Source of the DNA: Dermacentor variabilis
Taxonomy: Eukaryota > Arthropoda > Arachnida > Ixodida > Ixodidae
Length of the DNA stretch: 64,000 nt
Direction of reading: 5' to 3'
Assembly: GCF_050947875.1 (NCBI RefSeq)
Contig: NC_134569.1
Location: 21,489,631 to 21,553,630, forward strand
The first letter of the stretch is position 1. Every line of letters begins with the position of its first letter. Below the pieces are notes generated by a model. The model searched no databases and had not been told where the DNA came from. It saw only the letters and a list, made by a program, of their open reading frames with translations. The position numbers were made by a program, and so were the translations under genes. Positions 18,959 to 28,960 of the stretch are shown in pieces.

Positions 18959-19808
18959 TGTTTGGATCGCGACACTGGAGCGATCGGATGGGAACTCGGC
19001 GCTGACGCCCGTGGTTGTACCTGGGTCGCAAGCCCCAAGGGTAGCGTTGGCCTGGCGGCCTGGGGTACAACTCGAAGCATCCGAAGGTCCCGGCAAAGCA
19101 TGAGTCGACTGGTAACAACGAAACAACTTGTTTATTTTAACATCGCAAAGAGTTGGCGGTCAGGTTGACCGAAGTAGAGAGACGGGAGAGCACTTCACTC
19201 AACAGAAGAAATCGGAGCCCTCTTTTTGGCGTCCGGGGGCAGCTGTTTTTATACTCTCGCAGTTGAGGGCAAGAAGGAACCCCTCAAAAGACGAGCACGT
19301 GAATGTACAATGGGCTAATGGTGACGCACACTGTCGTAGCGATGCCGTAGCACCATGTCGAGCACGATCTCGTAGCACCCTGTCGTGGCGCTGCCGGTCG
19401 GACACAATGACTGTAATGAGAAGATGGTCCCTGCTTTGGCATCGCCTGTTTCGGGCATAATGACTGGAACGAGATCCCTGCTTTGGCATCGCCTGTTTCG
19501 GGCCCAATAACTGGAATGAGATCCCTGCTTTGGCATCGCCTGTTTCGGGCACAATGACTGGAACGAGATCCCTGCTTTGGCATCGCCTGTTTCGGGCCCA
19601 ATAACTGGAATGAGATCCCTGCTTTGGCATCGCCTGTTTCGGGCACAATGACTGGAATGCGAGGATGATCCCTAGGCGGTCGCATCGCCGCAGTCGCGCC
19701 TGGAAACACCTGGCGATGAGTGTTGCGGCGACGACGATCGGGCCAAAATGTCTGCCGCCCCGCCGCAGTCGCGCCGGCAAAACCACGTGTCGCAGGCGAA
19801 ACGCAACA
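18959..19808 (-). repeat. 5' LTR (850 bp)
   Basis: It carries the same sequence as 12730-13673 except for five instead of seven 47-bp units (94 bp, exactly accounting for the length difference) and a divergent 20-bp block at 18969-18988. The TATA-like box is at 19247-19253 and AATAAA at 19131-19136, both on the minus strand. Confidence 0.93.
19429..19657 (-). repeat. 47-bp minisatellite in the 5' LTR, 5 units
   Basis: Same alternating units as at 13200-13522 but one 94-bp dimer fewer. Minus-strand open frames here (repeated PKQAMPKQGS and similar) come from the repeat and are not genes. Confidence 0.95.
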
Positions 19809-20044
19809 GCGGAGAAGGATGTATGCCAGCTGAGCCAGCTGCAACCCCTCCTCGTAGCTCTCGGCAAGCCCTGGCGCTGTTTGAATGGGAGAGGATTAGG
19901 AAAGAGTTCCACAGCTTTACTTTGGTACAGTGTGGAAACAAACTACTTTGTTTGCTGCATATGCTGGTACCCCGGTACAGGTATCCCGTTGCTGACATTC
20001 TTGGCGTAAAACCAACAAACTGGTCGTTAACGCACTTGGCATAA
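19809..20044 (+). pseudogene. SWIM zinc-finger protein, 3' part
   Basis: If the LTR element and one copy of the GCGG duplication are ignored, the frame that ended DMLGG at 12729 continues here without a shift as EGCMPAEPAATPPRSS, then ALFEWERIRKEF and on to a stop at 20042-20044. This frame continuity supports a single interrupted gene. I do not recognise a domain in this C-terminal part. Confidence 0.55.
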
Positions 20045-22000
20045 CGCCGGAACATAAAACAGTCTCCTATCGGAAAAGCGCGATCCAGCGTTGACGCCGT
20101 TCTACTTCATACGGTCGGCCCGGAAATCTGTAAAACTTTGTTCCTCGTGAGTTGGTGTACGTGCTGTTGCAGCCCACTACGCAACAGCTCGGGTTGCACT
20201 CCAACATTGCTCAGAAAAGGCAGCACCTACGAGCGAAACAGTGCACAGACAGGCCTTTCGAACGCAAGCGCGCCGGTCGTATCCTGCCGGGCGCGCGTTC
20301 GCCGCCGCGAGGGGCGCCCTAGTAGGCGCGGGAACTAACGCGCCGTGCACGCTGACGGACGCGCCACTGGTGGTGGCCTTGCGCAGAACACACGGGAGAG
20401 CACGGCCGGTCTCGAGGGGTGCGCGCGTGCGCACCCCTAGAGACCGGCCGTGGGCAGAGGAGCCTGGCGCGCGCCGTAGTTTGTTGTGTAGTTAATCGTG
20501 CTTCTCTGTCTTATTCACGTTTTTAGAGCAAGATAGGTAACACCATTCGCACGTGTGGGGTGGCCAAAGCTTCAGGGAATGTCGAAGAATTGTTGCAGGG
20601 TGGGGGGCTCAAATACCGGTGAAAACCTGCCGGCGATACGGTTCTAATCATTCCCAGCAAAGCCTCATCAGCGGGAGCACCGGTAGCAAAAATGGATCGT
20701 CGCTTCGAAGGGAAATTTCTTGTTCTCATCCTTTCCTTTGTCTCGTCGGTATTTTTTTCCACTCGATCATAGTTAGACGCGTGAGCAACGAAGTTCGTCT
20801 GCAGTGCAGCATGAGGTTTAAATGCATTTCGCTAAAGTTCGGAATGCTGTTTGCCGCTTATATTGTTTTCCGCTTCTTTACCGCGTTGCGCTAGCTAGGC
20901 AGCACGACTGCACGAGTGCATTGCGTTGTATGTTAAAGCTACTGAAGTTCGCAAGAACTGAAATTGTTGGTTTCATGTGGCGCGGTAAATCCTCGCACCA
21001 GCTGTCGTGCACTTCATGTTTTTACGTCTATTTTATGCGTAGCTTCGTACATCTCTAACTGTTCCTAGTTGTTTAATGCATAACTCTTGATGACTCTTTT
21101 TAACTGCGAGATTTTCACCCTGCCTCGCTTGTAAAGTGTATAAATCACGCTTTGTATTATCGGAATGATACCAAGGAAGTGCTTCTTTAACAGCTTTATT
21201 CTTTTCGCCCGAGGGCATCTTAGATATTGTTTGCGTTTTTGGAAATGTGTTTAGAAAATAGGTAGTTCAGTGCGAGAATTGATAATAGCTGCTGCATATG
21301 GTATTTTTGTTCCATTTCTCGTTGAAAAGTTCGCGTCACGTTTGGGAAGTCATCCCACCTCGATGCTGCCTGAGCAAACTTAACACGCCGAGCGATTTGT
21401 TTGTTTCACAACGTAGTCCTTTCTTGCATGTGAGTTTTGTACTCAACTGAATTCTTTCTTATACTTACGCTGCAGACGACTAAACCGGGCCTTGCCGCCA
21501 GCGCTCATCTACTTTGACTGGCGCTGCTCTGCCTTTAAATATATCATGTGGCACCTCTCTCTAGCAATATAAAAAAGTACTGAAAAATTAGTCAGTCTTT
21601 AGCTTTGTACGTTTCCAAGCAGCTCCCTTGGGGAATTTAAAATTGCACAAACTGCAGCGGGAACGGTAGTTCATCGCCGTATGCAGCAGAATTGCATCGG
21701 CGGTACATCACTAACACGCGCTTTTTATTAACCCGTGTGTTTGGTGACTTCGTTGGCTAGTGTACGCGTTTGCATCAATAAATTGGCAATTACTATTCTT
21801 GAGGCGACTTCGACTGCACTTATTCGGCGATGTCACATGTATTCATCGGCAAAAAAATCACAACGGCATATGCAGCGATTGCACCGTGCGGATTTGTTTG
21901 ATCTAAGTCTGCACTAATGGCGGGTGCTTATTATTCAGGTACAGAAGCAGCATTGCGGCAAGGGTAGAATAAAAAAAATAACATCGAGAGACCGCATCAC
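20045..22000. other. Intergenic, no gene seen, one strong hairpin
   Basis: Open frames are short and without motifs. The region 20100-20500 is GC-rich and contains the inverted repeat listed separately. The remainder is AT-balanced sequence in which I see nothing. Confidence 0.5.
20401..20452. repeat. Near-perfect hairpin, 24-bp stem
   Basis: The left arm 20401-20424 begins CACGGCCGGTCTC and the right arm 20429-20452 ends GAGACCGGCCGTG. The arms pair with one mismatch around a 4-base loop (GCGT). The stem is very GC-rich. Confidence 0.95.
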
Positions 22001-22245
22001 TCAACAAAATTTATCGGCTAGTGAACATGAGCTCCACGTCATGTAAATGGGGTTCATGGCGTTTGTCTGTGGGACACACCTTGCACGTATGTGGACCATG
22101 TTGTCCCTAACACCAGTAACATCGTGTTCATACCCGCTCGCACAGAGGTCAGCATCTTCCCTACAGCTGTCACCGCAGAAGAAGCAGCCTGGCACCCGAA
22201 CAAAGGAGAAATCGCAGCCGCGAACTTCAGCCATCCTTGCTGCAA
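22001..22245 (-). pseudogene. Fragment related to the SWIM protein family N-terminal region
   Basis: The minus-strand frame reads ASGYEHDVTGVRDN followed by IRARCVPQTNAMNPIY. This resembles the lead-in to the SWIM finger at 12200-12290 (EAGHVYDVREL, then TARCIPQTKITAP). The SWIM cysteines themselves are not found downstream, so this is a scrap or one exon of a related gene. The similarity is short and the call is tentative. Confidence 0.4.
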
Positions 22246-23770
22246 AGGGTTGTCGTCTGCTACTACTCCCGCATGTACTGTTGGAAGCGTCCGCTAGGTG
22301 GCTTTATATCACAAACAGTTTTTTATCTTACTGGCCTCGATTCCACACACCTCAAATTATTTTTGTACAAACTTTCCTAGCTCAGTTAAACGTCCACGTT
22401 CGTGAGGTGATTCCTGTTTGTTGCATCACCAATTCCATTAAAGCTATGTTCGATGATATTTTCCGTAAAAATGCAAAGGCATTACCTTACTTCATGCTAA
22501 GCTCTATCTTAAATGATTACTTTTTGCACACACCGATCAAGGCAGTTATTGCCACTGACGCTTCCCAAAATGAAGAAAAGTGTGGAATCAGAGTTTTTTC
22601 TATTCTCGTTTGGTAGTTTTCTCTTCGCCTCTCAGACTTCGTACTGATTTTTCTACCAGGATTTTTAGCTGTAGTTCTAGCCCTTCGTAAACTAAATAAA
22701 TAAACATATTCCACAGCGGTCGTGATGAATTCTGCGTCTCTGTGCTCCTCCCTCACTGCCTTTGATGCCTCCCAGGTTTTGCGATCTTCCAAATCGTTTG
22801 TCCCCCTCATTTAGCTTTGATTAGATTGCTTTGGGTACAAGGACGTAAGGGGCAAATTCTAAACGAAATGGCAGGCATTAAGCATTCCCCATACGTGGGC
22901 CGATCCCGAAGATAGTAAAATGCCAGGCCGACCCGCGGCGGAGGTGCAGTTCGCACATACACAGCTTCGCTGGTCATCGTTCTTCACAGAGTGGAAGGGC
23001 GCCGAGTTTTTTGTTTTCATTTTTTCCTACGTTCTATAAAAATCGTAAGCTAGAATCTACGTATTACTTCCCATATACCTATCCACCAATTTTGTTTACA
23101 GTTATTTTATCATTCTTTTTTTCTTATTGCTACATGGAACTACCCGGTTCTTGGCCTATCCCCCAGAGTGGGTATGTGCCACTGACTAGATAAACGGCCA
23201 CTGCTGATCTAGTGACGACGACGTGTTTTGCTGGATGTTGGCTGGTCTTTAATGTTGGTCAGTGCTTGCTACCCTTGTTAACACACTCTGTATATAGCTT
23301 CGTTATTGTGCTTTCACGTAACAATATGTTGCACTTGTTGAACTACGAAGTTGAGGACTTCATGGGTCGTGAAGTGTAAGATAGTGCCCGCATAGGAGCC
23401 GACAGAGCGTGATTGTAATTCGAGGAAAACCAATTTAAGTTATTCATGCGCACGCGTATTTAAAGACAACGGATGTCACCGTCGGGTCCGGGTATATTAT
23501 ATAAGGCAGCAATGCATCAGGGGCACATCGAAGAGGCCTTCCTCTTCGTTTTGATCGGCGTGCACTTGAGCCGAATTTCACCAAGAAGCAAATATAGCAC
23601 CTCCGGTCGCGTCGCGAACTCATGTTTGCGGGAACATATGTCACGCCTTCGCGTCTTCCTCCCAGATTATGCAGATCACGAAGGTCTCATGCAGAGGCGC
23701 GGGCAGCGCGAGAAGCGGCCCGGGGCCTATTCACGGACGACCATGCAAACTTGGGCAAACTGCCGCTGAG
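22246..23770. other. Intergenic, nothing recognised
   Basis: No ORF with domain content and no clear repeat structure by eye. Confidence 0.4.
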
Positions 23771-23774
23771 CACA

Positions 23775-24255
23775 GTTTGCACCCTTGAGGGCGTTTCTTG
23801 TCCCCCAAACAATAATCGCCATCTATCTCGCGCGCCTTTCCCAATTTTTACTTTAACGTTGCGCGCCCGGTACTCCCAGGTCATGAGCGGCATGTGCGTT
23901 ATCAGCGTGACATAGCATTCTTGACAGACAAATAGAGAGCGCAGAGTTTGCAAGAAAGGAAACGCAAGCAAGACAGATGACAATTACTGTTTGGAGACAA
24001 GATATGTCCCAAAGGTGTAAACTTATTAGATTGCACTATACTAAGGAAGGTTCGCACCTTCTGGGGTTTATCTTGTCCTCAAACAATAATCGTTATCTAT
24101 ATTGCATGCCTTTCCTTTATTTAACGCTGTGCGCCTGGTACTCCCAGGTCACTAGCTGCATGCGCGTTATCAGCGTGACATAGCATTCTTGACACACAAA
24201 TAGAGAGCGCAGAGTTTGCAAGAAAGGAAACGCATGCAATGCAGATGATTATTAT
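23775..24255 (+). repeat. Tandem direct duplication, offset 268 bp
   Basis: Two diverged copies are present. One contains CATAGCATTCTTGAC at 23911 and the other the same string at 24179. Both also share AACAATAATCG upstream and GAGAGCGCAGAGTTTGCAAG downstream. The family is unknown. Confidence 0.8.
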
Positions 24256-24950
24256 TTAGGTACAATATACACCTCGAAGGAGGTGTCCGCTTTGTTCAGT
24301 GTGTAATAGCGTCAGACGCGTTGTCAGTCTACGGGCAATAATGTTCCCATGATAAGACACAGATACACGGCCCCTGCCCTTTTGCATTAAAAACAAAATA
24401 ATCTGGAAAAAATAACGTGCACGTGCTCGAATTGGCGGACAATAAGTCACACGTGACTGAATTCTTATGGAAAATTATCCCATTATTTTCTGGCCTATTC
24501 GTTTTCACCATTGTTTACTACCACACTTGGCAAAAATGGTCGCACCTTAGTGGACATCATAAGCTGAAAAGAAACATATTCGATATTCTGCACTACCGTT
24601 GCGACGAATTGATGTACCACTGTTTCCTACATAAATGGGTCAAAGCACACAGCTCTCTTTAAAGAGGCTTATTGGCACAACAAGAATAGAGAAGAATATA
24701 TCGAATCATAAGGAAGAGTAATGATAAACGGTTCCGCTTACCACTTCTATATTGTGGAATTCCCGCCTGTGGAATGCGTCTGCGAGTCACACACTACAAT
24801 CATTCGAACTATCCTCTTGCCATATTTATATTTTTCTTGAATCCTATCTCAATTTTACTCAATAATTTCGCTCTTGTGTAAAATTTTTGTGCTTTTGTAG
24901 TTTGTTAACTTAGCATATATCTTGTATGGCTCATTTGAAAGTGCTAGAAC
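24256..24950. other. Intergenic, nothing recognised
   Basis: AT-rich sequence with no convincing ORF. Confidence 0.4.
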
Positions 24951-27900
24951 AAAGTGACAAATACATTCTTGAACTCAATATATCAACTTTATTAGTCTCC
25001 ACCCAGCCCGATGGAAGATGCTTCCCAAGGGCACAACGACACTGTCGTATTATTGAACACTGTTCAACAGAGTTTAACAACGAGATTATCCCGAGTGGCC
25101 TTTTTTTTTCCTTCGGGTTCCAAAAAAGATCTGTACAGTTATTTTCACTTTTATTGTAAATCCACAAAAAGATTTTTTTTTCCTTCCCATTCGACATATT
25201 TACAAAGAGCATGCACAGAGGACTAAGATTCCATTCTCTGGTTGTTAGAAAAAGAGTTATTCCAAGGACCAAGCTTAGATGTGTCTGTAACATGTGTGTG
25301 TGTGTATGTGTGGGTGTTTGTCTTGGCCTCACACTCTGCAATATTCATGCACGCACACGCGAAGGACAGTGGAAAGCACACGTGACCAGAGAGCAAGAAA
25401 AAAAAAACATGCACAAGTGTCTAAGCAAACACGTTAAAGAGACTGCATTTCTTATTTCCCACTGTTAACACAAACGACAGGAGAAAGGTAGGCCAACACA
25501 GGGAGAACATTTGCACTTGCAGTTTACAGATGCTGGGTATAATGGGTTACAACCATTTTGTTTTGCCATCATGGCCCTAAGGCAAGACCCACCAGGTTTT
25601 ATGGGAGTCTCCATAACAGTGGCAAACTGCTGACTCTTTCTTTTTGCACCGCACAGGCAGCAAAATGATAGATGTGTTCATGGCTTGATGAACAGAAAAC
25701 AGATATGCAGAATGATGACAGAAGCCAGCAGTTTGCAAAGAAGGCAACTGACAGGAATCAACAACTGCAAGCTCTCCACATGACGACTGGGAAACCAAAA
25801 CAGGATCAGCTGTCCACATATTGTTATGAACACAGAAGCAAAAGTGCTGCAAAGGTATTTTGTGCCTTTTGAAGGCCAGCAGGTAATAGAGCCGTAAACC
25901 TGTTTTGGGGGGGACAAGCTGGAGAGGAGAAACTTGGTTACAGTGGACTGAGAGCAACAATCTTTCACAACCAAATGTAACGTAATGACTCATGTCTGTG
26001 CCTGTGGCAAGTGGTGAGTAGGACTTCAAGACTCGGCTCTACAGACAGTTGCAGAGTATGACCCTGCCTTTTAAGTTTGCTGCCAAGGCTGCAAGGTTTG
26101 ATCTCTGTATTCCAGCAATAGACCTTTTCTCACCTGAGTGAAATGTACACACAATAGACTTGATGTGACAATGACTGCTAAGCAAGTTTTTGCTATGTGC
26201 CATGAGCTGCTAAACATGGGACCACATAGAAAATGTAGAAAGCAATAAATTTTCAGATCTGATACACCTGCACAATTAGGCCACCATTTACTCTCTCAGG
26301 GCAATGGTCCACTGCATGGAAAAAAGACAAAAAAAGAGCAAGCTTAGTCCACTTGAAAAACAAGGCCCCTCCCACTACAACTCAGCTTCTGGTTTTGTGG
26401 AGTTGCCCCTCTTTGCACAGTTTGTCATTTCCATAAGACTTCTGCCAGTCCGCAACAATAACATGCTCTTTCAATCCCAGGACTGGCACTAGTCTCAGTT
26501 GCAAGTCAATGCAGAGAAACTTGCTAATAATTTCATGTGACAAACTACTTACTGGAAGTTGACAATAAACTAAGACATGGCCGTTTATTGCACTAAACAC
26601 TTAAGGCCACATCAACATCGCTGGTCACTGGCCATGTTGCCATGCACATGCTTCTGTACATTTTTGCAGAACACTCGCCCTAACATTTGCTCCTTCAGTC
26701 GAAACACTCAATGAAAAAGCAAAGGGGTAACACAGCTTTCCAAATCGAAGGCCAGCCTAAGAATGTGCCTTCAGAAAAGGAGTGTGTGTCATGATGCTAT
26801 CGTAAGTTGAGCGTCACAACCATAGCGGCATTATTGTACACACCAAACCTCTGGCGCGAGACCACAATGGTTTGATTCTGCTGCACAACAGTGAAATGGA
26901 AATGAATGATTGGAAGACAAACTAAAGTCACTGAATAGCTTTAAAGATTGCAGAGATATACCAACACCTTAAAAAAATAAGATTAGAACTGAGTTTCTTC
27001 CCTGCTTCTGCTGGTAAAATGTTCTTTGTCGTTTTGGGTGAAGTCTGCCGCAGCTTGAAACTAACAGTTCCAGCAAGCGTGGAAATAAAAGTGCCAAGTG
27101 CTACATTTCCTTTCAAACTTTGATGGCAGTGTGGCCATGTAATGACCACTGATGAAGTCATGAAGTCATCACAGTACAGTCGGCAATGAGAACATTGGAA
27201 TGCACATTGGCTGTATGACACACAAGTGAAGCTACAACCAGAGAATACTCTCAGAGACTAATGTGAACTTTATGTGAACAAAGACAGATGTTAAAGGGGG
27301 GAGAAAAAGGCCCTATAAAACCATGTATCTAAATGCTATGTTATTAATTGAAAGATTATGATCTGCAGGTTGAGTTCTGGTTGAAATGCATCATCAATAT
27401 GGTTAACTTAGGTCGACAACATTCCAAAGCTACACAGTGACTCCAGCATGCCCTGTCACTAAACCAACTGTTTCCTGGTTTCTTGACAAAGCATTTTTAT
27501 GCGTGCCAGCTTTATCTGATGAATGGTAGCATGGCCAAAAAGGCATCTCAGTATTTACACTTTCATTAATGCACCAGTGGCTGTAACTGACCTTTGTAAA
27601 CCATATTCACAGACATCACTAAAACCTACCAAGTGCAGAATCTGTTGTCCATAGCTTGACTAACATCCTGCAATGTCCAGGATAAAATTTTGTCACCACC
27701 AGAGCCTGTAAACAAAATGACACACTGCTGAACAAAACCTCTCTGCAATGTTGTAGTAAGTGAGGGCTGGGTTAAAACAGCTATCAACCAGCTGTGGCTG
27801 CGTCTCAATGGCAAAGGCTAGCACAGTAACAGGATAAGACCAATTTGTACAGATTACAAACACAGTATGCAGTGCACATCACTGAAAAAAAGCTCATTTG

Positions 27901-28668
27901 TGACTGCAGGACAGCAGGGCTATGGCTTACAATGACACGTCAAAAGCCATGCTGTAAGGCATAGCTCAAACTTATGCTGTCCCACATTCTTGTGTTTGTG
28001 CTGCCATCAGCAATGTAACTTATTTTCAGCTGCTGAATCCATCAACAAAATCTTTGCAATACGATGGGACCTAGTAGCTCCATGTGTATTAAACTACACC
28101 AGATACAACTAGTATAGGTCTGCCTATATCCAGTGTGATGGGATGTTTCAGTCCAAACTTCCATTTCAGAAACATAACCAAACATGAGGTAAAGTGATCC
28201 ACATAGAGCATTTGGAGGAGAAATTAACAGCTCCGTCCTCAAATACACTACAGAGCAGAGTTGAGTTTATGTACAATAAACTTCTCTATCACAGTTTGAA
28301 CTCTAAATCTCTTGCCACTCAGGAAATAGGCAGCACTGCACTAGCTGCATTGAACACACCTAGAACGCACAATAGAATGCTGATAACTCCAGCCAAACTA
28401 ACCTAAAACAGACTAGTGAACACGCTGAATTTAGTCCAGAAATCAAAATGATCCATCAACAACAGCCCGAGTTCCTACAAGAGCTTGAGTTATCAGTAGT
28501 CTACTGCAGTTCCAGTGATTTTATTAATTAGTCCTCGTTGTTCTTTCAATATGTCTTGCTGATACGCTTTCTTTTCTTGCATAACTTGGCAATGTGACTG
28601 TAGCTTGATAAGAAGTTGCTTGACCTAGTGTTCTCTTGCAATTGCAGCACTGGTGCGGTTCGGCACAA
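24951..28668 (-). other. Possible 3' UTR of unc-13
   Basis: It lies directly downstream of the unc-13 stop codon. It contains no recognised transposon and no plausible coding exon. It ends near a minus-strand AATAAA at 24988-24993 followed by a T/G-rich stretch. Nearer AATAAA-like sites also exist (for example TTTATT at about 28519), so the UTR could be far shorter. RNA reads would decide. Confidence 0.3.
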
Positions 28669-28960
28669 TTAGCTCCTGGGAATGTTTTCATCTGTGCGCA
28701 TTTCTGACTTGAGACGCACAAATTCTTTGGCGACTTCGTCATTGGTTCGCTGTGAGAGTATCCGCAGCACGGTCCAGCCAGTCTCGTCCATGTGAATACG
28801 CCTTCCAAGGGGCAGCCAGCAGGCGCAGCTGCCCTGCTCCATGATGTCCCGCAACTGCATCACGGCAACTCCTACCAGCCGGTCCTCCCGGGCAAAGCAG
28901 TAGTCCTTGACGCAGATATGCAGTTCATACGACGATGGGCTCTCCTCGTTTCCCATCATG
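28669..28960 (-). CDS. unc-13: unc-13 last exon (C2C end, stop)
   Basis: 292 bp, acceptor TTTCCAG. It reads [39 protein letters not shown] and [19 protein letters not shown], ends [17 protein letters not shown], and stops (TAA) at 28671-28669. Length and ending fit the usual Munc13 C-terminus. Confidence 0.96.

Larger units (their letters stand above)
12730..19808 (-). mobile_element. Complete LTR retrotransposon of Gmr1 type (integrase before reverse transcriptase)
   Basis: A 7,079-bp element flanked by the 4-bp duplication GCGG (12726-12729 and 19809-19812). Both LTRs start TGTTTGG on the plus strand and end CGCAACA. The transcription direction is minus: 5' LTR 18959-19808, leader with PBS 18605-18958, one gag-pol ORF 18604-14162, 488 bp of 3' untranslated internal sequence, and 3' LTR 12730-13673. 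Apart from a two-unit repeat difference and one 20-bp block, the LTRs look identical by eye, and the ORF is intact. The insertion is therefore young. No env-like ORF is present. Confidence 0.92.

Noticed and set aside
25577..26029. 150-codon minus-strand ORF downstream of unc-13
   Set aside because: No recognisable domain, biased Ser/Leu/Cys content and possible 3' UTR location. Not supported as a gene.
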